From positions 62,001 through 126,000 of the forward strand of contig JACPXZ010000010.1 in assembly GCA_016196225.1 (NCBI GenBank): DNA of 64,000 nt, read 5' to 3'. Each line of letters opens with the position of its first letter. Within the stretch, counting starts at the first letter, position 1. Of this stretch, positions 28,563 to 39,835 are shown one piece after another. Origin of the DNA: Candidatus Peregrinibacteria bacterium. Its GTDB lineage: Bacteria; Patescibacteriota; Gracilibacteria; Peribacterales; Peribacteraceae. The position numbers and the translations under genes are program-made. Below the pieces are notes generated by a model. The model was not told the DNA's origin. It was given only the letters and a program-made list of their open reading frames with translations, and searched no databases.

Positions 28563-30968
28563 ATGATCCTCGATCAAGAATCTCCTCAGGTCGAGTCCCG
28601 AAAGTTCCCTTCCCCTCGCCCCCGCACAAACATCTTGCAGTCTTTTGCCCAGAGTAGTCGCGCACGATTGCTCGGTCTTATGCTGGCATTTGGCGGAGGC
28701 CTCGCTTTTACCAATCCCGTCTCCCCTGAGCGAGTAGCGCTCGCCGGTGAACAGCAACCAAACGATGCAGCATCATTAAAAACCATCCGGGATACTCTTC
28801 CTCATCATCCCGATATTTCGGATATTACGATCGATAAAAATTCTTTCCGATGCACTCTCAAAGGAAACCTCTACACCGGCACGCTCAACGAACATGGTCA
28901 CGTCACGACCATCGCATCTGAGGGGATCACGATCGAATTCAGCACTCCTATCGAAGACACATTGGCGGGATCCGTCCTCCTCAATATCCACCGCATGCGT
29001 ACACACGTGCCCAAATTGGACAACGATCAGGTACGGATATTCTCCAGTCCCGATGGCGTGCGATTTTTCTTTGAAGAAAAAAATGGCGAATCCGTCGAGC
29101 AGTTTATCGCTCTCCCCGCCATGCTCCTTAAGGTAACGGAACAACCCAAAGAGTCGGCCCATGCAGAGTGGCGCGCCGCCGCCAAAGCACTTGCCATTCA
29201 AAAACAAGACATTCGCAAACGACTACACGATGTCCTTACGGAGAGCGAAAAAAATGAATGGAACCTTCGTCAAAAGAACGAATGGCTGGAAAGGCGCCTC
29301 AACCATATCTCTGAATATATTTCTTCCACTTGTAATAAATACCGTGAACATCCCTACCGGCGTATTGAGTGGGAGAGCGAGTTCGAACAATTCCATATAA
29401 ACACCGACCCGCTCTGGAAGGCCCTTCAAGAGAGTCCACATACGGTTGGCTTTTCCACCTACGCGGAACGACTGAACGCTCTTCAGGAAAAGTTGGAGGA
29501 ATACTACGAAGAGCCGCATTCCATCGACCCGGAGCCTCTTCGCTTACAAGAAACCGATTTGCTCAATGTTCTCGAACGTATCGAACGATCCCATACGATC
29601 ACCGACCGGTACGAAAAAATACAACGGGAGCATCAACAGAGAATTACTTCTGCACAAACACCAAGTGAACGTCGCATATGGGAACAGAAAGAGTCCACCC
29701 TTCGGAGAAGATGGACTGACGTCATTGCCCGACATACGGAGAGAACCCTCTGGCAAACATGGGACCCCTCCCCCGATGCCATGACCATACACCGGACATA
29801 CATCCAACACTTAGATGATCTCCTTACTCCCGAGGAACAAGCTCTCGATCTCGCCCCCAAAGAACACAGCAACGATATCATCAGACGATTCGATCATGAA
29901 CGCTCTGCTTTGCAACAAGGTATCACGCGCGAAGAGCAGCTCGGAGCACCGGCACACCGATGGGTATGTCGTTCGGTCCCAACCGATACTGAAGTTTTTC
30001 TGGGAGAAGACCCTCTCCATCCGCGCACATTCTCTGTGGAATATCTTCACGAGAGCGGCACCGTCACCGAAAAGTATGCGCAGACTCAACGGGAATATCG
30101 CAAATGGAATGCGGATGACGGGAAAACCCGTACGCACACCTATTCCGACGAACACGGTAAAACCTACCGTAACCAATGGGAACAACAGGACGGACGATGG
30201 CAACTCACCAAACAGATGTTCTTGCGTGCCGATGGCACGACCGAATGGGTAAGTGATGCGATACAGGACCACCTCGAATATTTTGCGGCGGATGGCAAAC
30301 GCCTCGCCCGGATGGAATACGAGGATGGGGGGAAACGCATTACGCGTGTCCGTTTTTTTGGGAAAGACAATAAGGAATTCAGCACCTTCGATCGCGAAAA
30401 AGTGAGCAATGACCGGCTGACCAAAGACCAATACTTGGATCGTCTTGCCAAGGAACTGAATACGTACGAAAAGCTCCACGCCTTCCTCGATATCTTTATG
30501 CAGTACACCTTTGATGATGACGACTATTGGCAGTCTGCCCGCGAGACCGTCGAGCGGGTTATCGGGACGCGCATGCGCGGAGATTGCGATGATTATGCAT
30601 TCTTCGCCCGAGAAATCCTCCGTCGTCAGGGGAAATATGCCCATGTGATCTATATCCCCGGTCACGCCGAATGCCTTTGGGCCGAAAAACGTCCGGACGG
30701 ACGTTTTGATGCCTACTCTATCGGAACATTCGGCTTCGACAAAAACGGGAATTGCTATGGGGGCCAAAACAGTCCGGAACGTGAACGGGGCTTTACCAAG
30801 CTGATTGACGCGCTTAATGCTCTCATGATCAAATATCGTTATCCGGGCCTTGGCTTACGGAAAGGGCAGAACTACACCCTGAATGAAAATGAAGTCTGGT
30901 TCTTGGAAATATACAGTAATGGCAGTCGCGGCTACTATGAAGGGACAGCAAACACCTTCGTCCGTTAG
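28563..30968 (+). CDS. Large exported protein with C-terminal transglutaminase-like domain
   Basis: TM/signal region; GTRMRGDCDDYAFFAREILRRQG...HAECLW...FDAYSIGTFG matches a Cys-His-Asp transglutaminase-like core. Confidence 0.7.
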   Translation: MILDQESPQVESRKFPSPRPRTNILQSFAQSSRARLLGLMLAFGGGLAFTNPVSPERVALAGEQQPNDAASLKTIRDTLPHHPDISDITIDKNSFRCTLKGNLYTGTLNEHGHVTTIASEGITIEFSTPIEDTLAGSVLLNIHRMRTHVPKLDNDQVRIFSSPDGVRFFFEEKNGESVEQFIALPAMLLKVTEQPKESAHAEWRAAAKALAIQKQDIRKRLHDVLTESEKNEWNLRQKNEWLERRLNHISEYISSTCNKYREHPYRRIEWESEFEQFHINTDPLWKALQESPHTVGFSTYAERLNALQEKLEEYYEEPHSIDPEPLRLQETDLLNVLERIERSHTITDRYEKIQREHQQRITSAQTPSERRIWEQKESTLRRRWTDVIARHTERTLWQTWDPSPDAMTIHRTYIQHLDDLLTPEEQALDLAPKEHSNDIIRRFDHERSALQQGITREEQLGAPAHRWVCRSVPTDTEVFLGEDPLHPRTFSVEYLHESGTVTEKYAQTQREYRKWNADDGKTRTHTYSDEHGKTYRNQWEQQDGRWQLTKQMFLRADGTTEWVSDAIQDHLEYFAADGKRLARMEYEDGGKRITRVRFFGKDNKEFSTFDREKVSNDRLTKDQYLDRLAKELNTYEKLHAFLDIFMQYTFDDDDYWQSARETVERVIGTRMRGDCDDYAFFAREILRRQGKYAHVIYIPGHAECLWAEKRPDGRFDAYSIGTFGFDKNGNCYGGQNSPERERGFTKLIDALNALMIKYRYPGLGLRKGQNYTLNENEVWFLEIYSNGSRGYYEGTANTFVR

Positions 30969-32155
30969 TGTTTTCCGGTACAATCCCGATTGTGTCCTCT
31001 CTTTTTCGCACATCTATCATACTGGCGGTTCTCGTTCTCCTCCCCGCCACCACTCACGCCGTGACGATCACCGAATGGAACTTTCGCGGGAGTAATGTCC
31101 CCGGACGATGGGAAGTTCGTGATCTCGCCCCAGTTCGAACGGATACCGGTCTTCATATCACTGCCCCGCATGAGGGGAGTCTCACCCGTCTCACGGATCT
31201 CCATCATCGGATTGATGACATTATTGTGCATGCGTTCGCGACACAGGCCACCGAAGTTTTCCTCCTTTGGCATCACCGCAACATGCCGCCCTCCAACCTC
31301 GTCCAGCTCCCATTCAAAATCCCATCGAGTACGACTCCTCTCTCAATTGAGCTCAATGTGTCCTCCTTCCCCGAGTGGGATCCCAATACCGATCGTATCG
31401 GTTTTGCTTTTCCACAAGGAACGGATGCCATCCTTGAGTCGATGGAATTTGTCGGCCTCCAGTGGTGGGAGCACGGTATCGTCGCCATGCAGTCATTCTG
31501 GACGTTTGACTGGTACAAACCGCATTCCATTAACTTTGTCTGGGGTCCGCTCCTGACATTTACGCCGCTCTCCAAAAAACATATGTTTTATCAACTGCCG
31601 CCACTGGCGTATTCCGCGAATATCATCTTCTACACCCTGATGATCATCGGGGCCGGCGCGGCTATTTTCTATTGGCATGCCCATGGACGTACCTTCAAGG
31701 CACGTCAAAAAAGTGCCACCGGTTTCCTCATGCTTATCGCAATCCTCTGGATAGGGTATGACATCCGCATGGGGGCCGAATGGTTATCGTACGTGCGGGA
31801 AGATCTCCGCACATATCTTTTGGCAGAAGAATCCACCCGTACCTTCCGTGAACGGGGACGCTTTTACGATTTTGCCACGATTGCGTCAACCTACCTTACA
31901 AAAGATCCGACGTATATCTTCCTTGCCACTCACCGCTGGCCCTACCTTGGCGCCATGCGGTACTTTACCTACCCCAGTATCCCAACCGAGCCCGATCAGG
32001 CACAATTCGGCATTGACACATGGGTGGTCTTCGATCGACCGGATATATCTGTTGATCCATCGGAGCATCTCGTATCGGAGGGTACCGTCGTTACTCCCCC
32101 CGGAAAAGTGCTGTATCAGTTTGACGATCACTCCTTCATTTTCCGCACCCGGTAA
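30968..32155 (+). CDS. Membrane protein in a glycosyltransferase/envelope cluster
   Basis: Signal/TM segments; contiguous with 32156..33574. Confidence 0.6.
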   Translation: MFSGTIPIVSSLFRTSIILAVLVLLPATTHAVTITEWNFRGSNVPGRWEVRDLAPVRTDTGLHITAPHEGSLTRLTDLHHRIDDIIVHAFATQATEVFLLWHHRNMPPSNLVQLPFKIPSSTTPLSIELNVSSFPEWDPNTDRIGFAFPQGTDAILESMEFVGLQWWEHGIVAMQSFWTFDWYKPHSINFVWGPLLTFTPLSKKHMFYQLPPLAYSANIIFYTLMIIGAGAAIFYWHAHGRTFKARQKSATGFLMLIAILWIGYDIRMGAEWLSYVREDLRTYLLAEESTRTFRERGRFYDFATIASTYLTKDPTYIFLATHRWPYLGAMRYFTYPSIPTEPDQAQFGIDTWVVFDRPDISVDPSEHLVSEGTVVTPPGKVLYQFDDHSFIFRTR

Positions 32156-33574
32156 ATGGCGATGCTCCTCCTGATCCCCGGCATTGCTCTCCCGACCGTT
32201 ACCGGATGGATGATCGTGCGTCTCCTTGAATATCGTCACCCCGTTTTAATCTCTGCAGAACGATGGCTCCTCGGCTTTGTCGGCGGCATGACGTTCACGA
32301 TGTTCGTCACGTTTCTCCTGCACTCTGCCGGTCTCATCGGCTTCACCTTTTGGGGATTTCTCTCGGTTCAATTGATCCTGACCGGTGTTCTTGCGTCCTG
32401 TTACATAAAAAATCGTGAAACGTTGAACCTTCAACGTTTCACGTTTCACGATCACCCAATCGTATGGTCTCATGCTACAAAAATCATCATTTTTATCCTC
32501 ACCCTCTGGACTCTCATCAAAATCGCCGGAGGGGCCGCGATGCTCATGGGTACTCCCGCCTACCAGGACGATGTGTTTAACAACTGGAACTTGCGCGGAA
32601 AAGTCTTCTTTGAGACTCATCGCCTTACGCTCACCCTCCCGATGGGGAACGAAACCTTCTCGAGCGACGGAGTCAGTTCCTATCCTCCCACAATCCCCAT
32701 GATCAAAACCTGGCTCGCTCTCCTTCATGGAGAGTGGCATGAGGGGCTCATCAACAGTATCCATATCCTCTGGTACCTTGCGACGGTGGCGTTGGTTTTT
32801 TTATTTCTTCGTCGATCCGCCGGTGTTCTCTGGGGACTCGTCGGCGCCTATCTCCTGACCAGCCTCCCCCTCTACCTTATTCACGGTTCCAATGCGTACG
32901 CAGACGTCTTCATGTCTCTCCATATTCTTATTCCTCTGCTCCTCCTTTATCTTACCTCTGCCGATGAGGATCCCTCCCGTCGTCTCTCAGCACTAAAATT
33001 AAATGCATTCTTTACAGGATTACTCGTCTTTACAAAAAACGAGGCATTGCTCCTCTATCTTCCCCTCATCCTCCTCTGTGTAATCGTTGCGGTACTGACC
33101 GATGCGCGCCAAAAACGTTTGAGTCAGGGGCACGCAATCCACTTGCTCTTTTACTATTTGGGATTCCTTACGTTGATTCTCCTCCCATGGCTCACCTTCA
33201 AATACTTGCACGGTCTCCCGTTTGGGAATGCGAAAGCAATCAGTGATTTAAGCATCGGGTGGCAACCGAGAGTGCTCTACGCTCTCTGGGTGAATACCTT
33301 CTTTGAAGGAAACTGGGTCTTCCTTTGGCCACTCTTTATCGGATTGACTCTGTTCCGGTGGCGTAGAGTGCTCCAGTCTCCTCTTCTCCTTCTCACCCTC
33401 TTTATTCTCATTGTTATTGGAGAACAAAGCATCCTCTATCTCTTTACCAGTTTGTCCGAGGAGGCCCTCAACCAAACGGGTCTTGCCCGGGGTCTCGTTC
33501 ACCTCGCTCCGGTCACCGTCTTCGTCACAACTCTGCTCCTCCACGACACCTGGAAACACACAACAAGCGCATAG
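32156..33574 (+). CDS. Polytopic membrane glycosyltransferase-like protein (GT39/PMT-like)
   Basis: About 11 TM-like segments, large periplasmic-loop pattern, DDVFNNWNLRGKVFF. Confidence 0.6.
   Translation: MAMLLLIPGIALPTVTGWMIVRLLEYRHPVLISAERWLLGFVGGMTFTMFVTFLLHSAGLIGFTFWGFLSVQLILTGVLASCYIKNRETLNLQRFTFHDHPIVWSHATKIIIFILTLWTLIKIAGGAAMLMGTPAYQDDVFNNWNLRGKVFFETHRLTLTLPMGNETFSSDGVSSYPPTIPMIKTWLALLHGEWHEGLINSIHILWYLATVALVFLFLRRSAGVLWGLVGAYLLTSLPLYLIHGSNAYADVFMSLHILIPLLLLYLTSADEDPSRRLSALKLNAFFTGLLVFTKNEALLLYLPLILLCVIVAVLTDARQKRLSQGHAIHLLFYYLGFLTLILLPWLTFKYLHGLPFGNAKAISDLSIGWQPRVLYALWVNTFFEGNWVFLWPLFIGLTLFRWRRVLQSPLLLLTLFILIVIGEQSILYLFTSLSEEALNQTGLARGLVHLAPVTVFVTTLLLHDTWKHTTSA
32414..32443. repeat. 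Perfect palindrome (14-bp arms) inside the GT coding sequence
   Basis: cgtgaaacgttgaa-cc-ttcaacgtttcacg, encoding RETLNLQRFT. Confidence 0.9.
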
Positions 33575-33625
33575 ACAATATACTCATTTTACATTTTTCA
33601 TTTTACATTCTACATTCTCTTGGTC

Positions 33626-34903
33626 ATGCCCCTTTACGTCGCCTTCCTCGGTCATCAACCCCACATCAGTCTTGCAGAACTTTCGAGTGTGTCTGATGGA
33701 CTCATCCTCAAGAACCATATTGATCCGCACATCGCACTCTTCGAAACCCTTACTCCTTTCGAAACCCATATCAATACCCTTGGGAGCATCGTTCTCTTGG
33801 GAGAACTCTCTTTTACCCCATCGCACTGGTCCGGCGTAAAAATAGCCGATCCCAAAACGTCCGCGCTCTTACCCGAAGGCATCGCTCTCCTCAAAAACGA
33901 AATTCCCGGTCTTCTGGGTAAAGCCCTTCCTCTCAAAAAACGAGGCAAAGTCACATTTAGTATCCGTACCTTTGGGATCCCAAAACCGCTTATAAAAGAA
34001 CTTTATCATCTCTGTAAAACGTATCTCAAGGAGCACGATCGTCCCAGCCGTTACATTGGGAATGAATGGAAACCCGCTCCTCCCATCGCTCTCCACAGCC
34101 AGGGGATCCTGGACAAACATGGATGTGAACTGCTTGTTCTCTTTGATGGAAAAAATATTTTTGTCGGTCGGACCATTGCCGCTCATGATCCCGATTGGTA
34201 CACCGAACGCGATATTCAAAAACCGGTCCGCGACATGACGACCGGCCTTCTCCCTCCCAAATTGGCACAAGTCATGCTGAATTTTGGGGAATGGCTGGTG
34301 AAAAAATCCGATTCGAAAACTAAAAAATTGATCGTCTATGACCCATTCTGCGGTTCTGGAGTAATCCCAATGGAAGCGATGCTTCGAGGATGGCCAGTCC
34401 TTGCCTCGGATATTTCGCAACGCGCGATCAATGCCACCGAGAAGAACCTTGAGTGGCTACGCAAGACAAAGAAAATTTTTAAGAAAGATGTTGCAAGTTC
34501 TTTGTGGAAGCACGACGCAACCAAACCCTTCGACCTCAAGGAGCAACCGACAGTCATTGTCACCGAAACCTCTCTGGGTGAGCCTCTCACTCATCGTCCT
34601 TCGCACACACAGGGAGAAACATTCCGGCGACAGAGCGAGCGCCTGGAGGCGGCGTTCCTCACCAATGTTGCCGCTTCTCTCCCGTGCGCCCCCCTCGTCT
34701 GCACATGGCCTATTTGGTATACCAAGACCGATATCATCGCCCTTCAAAAAATATGGGATACTGTGAGACGCCTCGGGTACCGTCCGGTTCTTCCTCCCCC
34801 CGTGCCTCCGCAGCCTCATGGCCGCACCAGCCTCATCTACCGGCGCCCGGATCAATTTGTCGGTCGCGAAATCGTGTTGCTCCTCCCTCCAACAGTGGGA
34901 TAG
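33626..34903 (+). CDS. Trm11/Trm-G10-like RNA (guanine) methyltransferase
   Basis: YDPFCGSGVIPMEAMLRGWPVLASDISQRAINATEKNLEWL SAM-binding motifs. Confidence 0.75.
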   Translation: MPLYVAFLGHQPHISLAELSSVSDGLILKNHIDPHIALFETLTPFETHINTLGSIVLLGELSFTPSHWSGVKIADPKTSALLPEGIALLKNEIPGLLGKALPLKKRGKVTFSIRTFGIPKPLIKELYHLCKTYLKEHDRPSRYIGNEWKPAPPIALHSQGILDKHGCELLVLFDGKNIFVGRTIAAHDPDWYTERDIQKPVRDMTTGLLPPKLAQVMLNFGEWLVKKSDSKTKKLIVYDPFCGSGVIPMEAMLRGWPVLASDISQRAINATEKNLEWLRKTKKIFKKDVASSLWKHDATKPFDLKEQPTVIVTETSLGEPLTHRPSHTQGETFRRQSERLEAAFLTNVAASLPCAPLVCTWPIWYTKTDIIALQKIWDTVRRLGYRPVLPPPVPPQPHGRTSLIYRRPDQFVGREIVLLLPPTVG

Positions 34904-34938
34904 CTTCTTTAGATCCCCCTCCTCTCTCGGTATCCTGA

Positions 34939-35520
34939 TTGGTACCCATGCCCTCCAAAAAACTGCGCCAATTTTTTCATAGAGGATGCTGTATCCTCAT
35001 TACGCTTTTTTTCTTTTGGCATGCAGGCGCGGTCGCGATCTACGCCATTCCATCCATAGTCTCGGACCCCGTATCGGTTTTCCTTCGTTCGCATGCCTCT
35101 TCCATCGTGCGCCCATATGTTCTCCTTACCAGTCAGTGGCAACAATGGAATTTGTTCGCGCCGGATCCCTTACGTCGGGTGACGCACTACCATTTTCAGC
35201 GTTTGGATCCTGTGCGCGATGTGTGGGTTGATATCGCGGTGTTCCGGCCAGGCGCATTCCTTTGGTGGAAACATGCCACGCGCTTTAAGATCCTCGATCG
35301 TGTTTTTGATCTTGACGAACGTGACCGCAAAACCCCTCTCCAGAAGCACTTCCTGGAAAAAATGTGTCGCGAATTTAACCTCCCGTCCTCCACGTCTGTC
35401 CGAATGCTGCACCGCTATTATGTCATTCCTCATATCCCCGAACTCACCTCATTCTCCTGGTGGCGAACGTGGCAACCCGCGTGGTCCTTTATGGAAGGCA
35501 CTTCTCTCTCTTGCCCATGA
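34939..35520 (+). CDS. Hypothetical membrane protein upstream of the HTTM protein
   Basis: N-terminal TM; ATGA overlap with the next gene. Confidence 0.6.
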   Translation: MVPMPSKKLRQFFHRGCCILITLFFFWHAGAVAIYAIPSIVSDPVSVFLRSHASSIVRPYVLLTSQWQQWNLFAPDPLRRVTHYHFQRLDPVRDVWVDIAVFRPGAFLWWKHATRFKILDRVFDLDERDRKTPLQKHFLEKMCREFNLPSSTSVRMLHRYYVIPHIPELTSFSWWRTWQPAWSFMEGTSLSCP

Positions 35521-36830
35521 AAAAGATCATTGATGCCCTTTATCGATTTTTGTTTGCACCGATCCCCATCACGGGATTCGGTCTGATGCGGATCGCTTGG
35601 GCTTTCGTCGTCCTCCTCTTCCTTCTTTTTCAATGGAGCGATATTGCGCTCTATTACAGTGCGGATGGGATCTTCCCGCAGGAATTCAGTTCCTTCCACA
35701 CACGAAGTGTTTTTCGCTTTACCCTCCTTAAATGGATCACCGATCCCCAGGCTATCTTCGCTTTGTATCTTCTCCATCTCCTCACACTCTCGTGCATGCT
35801 CGTCGGTCTCCACACACGCCTGATGACCATTGTCTCGGTGCTCCTCCTCTACACTTTCCACGAAGGAAACCCCCTTCCTCTCGGAGGAGGCGATACGTTA
35901 CTTCGGCTTATCGGATTCCTTCTCATGCTCGCTCCCCGACTCGATGCGTTCTCTCTCGATCGACTTGAGCATCAATGGAGCCAATTTCGTCGTACCAAAA
36001 CCCTGCTTCCCGTACCAACCATGTCCATCTGGCCATGGCGGCTGCTCTTGTGGCAAATGATTATTCTCTATGGGACATCGCTCTGGTACAAAAGTACGGG
36101 AACGATGTGGGCGGATGGAACCGCGGCGATCGCCGCTCTCCACCACCCGCAGTTTTCGCGGATCCCCGTCTCCTGGATGGATGAACTTGCCCCATTAAGC
36201 CCTCTTATCAGCGCCTATGTTCTTATCGAACATATTGGATGGGTCTTCCTTCTCGTCCCGGAGTGGATCACTCGCTGGTTCCTTGAACCCTTCCCCCGTA
36301 TTCCTCTCCGCCGTTGCCTGATCGGGTTGGGCCTTCTCCTCCATGGCCTCATCTTCATCCTCATGGATGCGGGATCCTTCTCTCTCGCAATCTTTGTCGC
36401 CTACACTGGACTCCTCCTCGGCGAGGATTTCCAGTGGCTGCGTCAGGTAACCAGAAAGGTTTCCCCGCACAAAGTCACCGTTCTCTACGACGGCAAATGT
36501 GGTCTGTGTTTAAAAAGCATCTTCTTCCTTGAACTCCTCGATCATCTGAATATTCTTCGGTGCGTCAACTTTTGGAATGCGACTCACAAAAATAAATATG
36601 CACCGGATCTAAAGATAGAAGATTTAAATCGTGCGATGCATGTTCGTGTATTCAATGGAAAAACCTACAAAGGATTTGACGGCTTCCGCGCGCTCTCTTG
36701 GGTCCTCCCTCCTCTCTGGCTCCTCACTCCACTCTTATACATCCCCGGGATTCCTCTCATGGGACGACGCATGTATGCCCGCATTGCCTCTCGTCGCCGG
36801 CGCTGTTCTCATAAGGGGTGCAATCTTTAA
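35517..36830 (+). CDS. HTTM (gamma-carboxylase-like) membrane protein with C-terminal DUF393/DCC thiol-disulfide domain
   Basis: Multi-TM HTTM-like region; VTVLYDGKCGLCLKSIFFL is the DCC motif; start MKKIIDAL overlaps the preceding stop (ATGA). Confidence 0.75.
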   Translation: MKKIIDALYRFLFAPIPITGFGLMRIAWAFVVLLFLLFQWSDIALYYSADGIFPQEFSSFHTRSVFRFTLLKWITDPQAIFALYLLHLLTLSCMLVGLHTRLMTIVSVLLLYTFHEGNPLPLGGGDTLLRLIGFLLMLAPRLDAFSLDRLEHQWSQFRRTKTLLPVPTMSIWPWRLLLWQMIILYGTSLWYKSTGTMWADGTAAIAALHHPQFSRIPVSWMDELAPLSPLISAYVLIEHIGWVFLLVPEWITRWFLEPFPRIPLRRCLIGLGLLLHGLIFILMDAGSFSLAIFVAYTGLLLGEDFQWLRQVTRKVSPHKVTVLYDGKCGLCLKSIFFLELLDHLNILRCVNFWNATHKNKYAPDLKIEDLNRAMHVRVFNGKTYKGFDGFRALSWVLPPLWLLTPLLYIPGIPLMGRRMYARIASRRRRCSHKGCNL

Positions 36831-36846
36831 AGGAAGATTCATCCAC

Positions 36847-36905
36847 CCCCTCTCCCTGACCCCTGCCTGCCGGCAGGCAGGCTCCCCCCGAGGGGGAGGG
36901 AAAAA
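36847..36905. repeat. Family P palindromic repeat carrying a nested palindrome
   Basis: ccccctctccctgacccctgcctgccggcaggcaggctccccccgagggggagggaaaaa. Confidence 0.8.
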
Positions 36906-36918
36906 TGGAAAATACCAC

Positions 36919-36947
36919 AAAAAACTCCCGAGTCAGTGACTCGGGAG
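36919..36947 (-). terminator. Rho-independent terminator for the minus-strand gene 36972..37619
   Basis: ctcccgagtcagtgactcgggag perfect hairpin followed on the minus strand by tttttt. Confidence 0.85.
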
Positions 36948-36971
36948 CATGTATCCGTGCGGATCGCACAG

Positions 36972-37619
36972 TTAATCCTTTACGGCTTCGACGGAGACGA
37001 TCCCTGTATAAACCACAACCATTCCCGTTCCAAGAGATTCCGACGCGTCCACGGTCACCACCCGAAAGACGTTGCCTGCGGGAAGGGTGGAACCGAAAAA
37101 TTGGCCGGTCACGCGTTTTCCATTCGGTATCTCCATCGTGAGCAATCCTTTCTCAGTGTTATGTTCGATAAGCGTGCACCACGCATATCGTTCCCATCCC
37201 GCCATGACCGTTCGAAGTCCTCGCCGTTCACCGACTTTGCGTGCCACCTCATCGAGAAGATGACGGTCTGCAACGTCCTGCACGCGAAGTTCGATTCCTC
37301 GATGTTCTCTCCCCTCAATGATGTCGTACATGAGCATCTTGATGTAAACCTCCTGATCGACAAGAGCCTCCGCCCGCTCACGTACGAAAGAGGAAGCATA
37401 GGGAGCGACACCGCCCCGACTGATACTCAGTCCTCCGTCTCGAACATCCGTCTCTCGGAGAAACTGCACACTGATGAGAGGGTCAGGTCGTTGCTGCAGT
37501 TCCCGATCGTGCTGTGGTACCTCCGGTTCCCAGGACAGCCCGACAAAAAAACCAAACAACAGAAACAATGTCCCTGTGATCATGAAACAAAAACCAGCCA
37601 CCTGTACTCGGGTCGGCAT
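36972..37619 (-). CDS. Hypothetical membrane-anchored protein
   Basis: N-terminal TM helix (FCFMITGTLFLLFGFFVGL) and downstream terminator. Confidence 0.6.
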   Translation of the reverse strand: MPTRVQVAGFCFMITGTLFLLFGFFVGLSWEPEVPQHDRELQQRPDPLISVQFLRETDVRDGGLSISRGGVAPYASSFVRERAEALVDQEVYIKMLMYDIIEGREHRGIELRVQDVADRHLLDEVARKVGERRGLRTVMAGWERYAWCTLIEHNTEKGLLTMEIPNGKRVTGQFFGSTLPAGNVFRVVTVDASESLGTGMVVVYTGIVSVEAVKD

Positions 37620-37761
37620 GCGACGTCTCCTTTGTTATCCAAGCCGTACGAATATTACTTTCTCCGACCATCGAAGAAAGGTTGTTCGTGATGTAAAGGA
37701 ACTTATATATTTTAATATTTTACTAATAAAAGTCAATGCATGCTTTTTATTGGCATGGTAA

Positions 37762-39159
<1,398 letters not shown>

Positions 39160-39161
39160 GT

Positions 39162-39572
39162 ATGCACATTGAGATCATCACCCCCGATCGTACGATCTAC
39201 TCCGGAGAGGCGGACAAAATTTCGCTCCCCACTCCCGATGGGGAGATCACGATCCTCCCGCATCATATTCCGTTGATCAGCATCGTGACGCCAGGGACCG
39301 TGGAGATCCGTAAAAACCGGGAGGAGTATCTTTTCGCAGTTTCGCGCGGGGTAATTGAAGTCGATGGACAGACCGTCCGTCTCCTTGTCGACAGCGCTGA
39401 CCGCGCTCAGGAACTTACGGAGGAGGCCGTACTGCGCGCAAAGGAGGCGGCACAAAAACTCATGACGGAAAAACGGCACGATACAGAAGGATTTGCGGAA
39501 GCGACTGCGATGTTGGAGAGGGAACTCGCCCGACTAAAGGTCGTTCGTCGCCACCGATCACGCCGATTGTGA
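39162..39572 (+). CDS. atpC: F-type ATP synthase subunit epsilon
   Basis: MHIEIITPDRTIYSGEADKISLPTPDGEITILPHHIPLIS. Confidence 0.93.
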   Translation: MHIEIITPDRTIYSGEADKISLPTPDGEITILPHHIPLISIVTPGTVEIRKNREEYLFAVSRGVIEVDGQTVRLLVDSADRAQELTEEAVLRAKEAAQKLMTEKRHDTEGFAEATAMLERELARLKVVRRHRSRRL

Positions 39573-39835
39573 TGCTCTCCTCTCACCCTCCAGACGGCCA
39601 ACGACGAACGGTCGTCGCTGATCTCTGGTTCACTGTTCAACTTGCCTGGCATTTAGGCTATATCATTGCGATCCCCGCCGTTCTCTTTGGTTTTGGCGGA
39701 GCCTTCCTCGATCGTATGTGGGGAACTTCTCCTCTCTTTATTCTGATGGGATTTGCTCTGGCTGCTCTCCTCTCGTCGTGGGGCGTCCTCAAAAAGATAC
39801 GGCGGATCCTCCACAATGTTCACGACATCCCGTAG
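39569..39835 (+). CDS. AtpI/AtpZ-like small membrane protein
   Basis: Two TM segments; lies immediately upstream of atpB. Confidence 0.6.
   Translation: MMLSSHPPDGQRRTVVADLWFTVQLAWHLGYIIAIPAVLFGFGGAFLDRMWGTSPLFILMGFALAALLSSWGVLKKIRRILHNVHDIP

Noticed and set aside
29811-30767. 318-aa minus-strand ORF
   Set aside because: Antisense to the transglutaminase-like protein, which has recognisable motifs.
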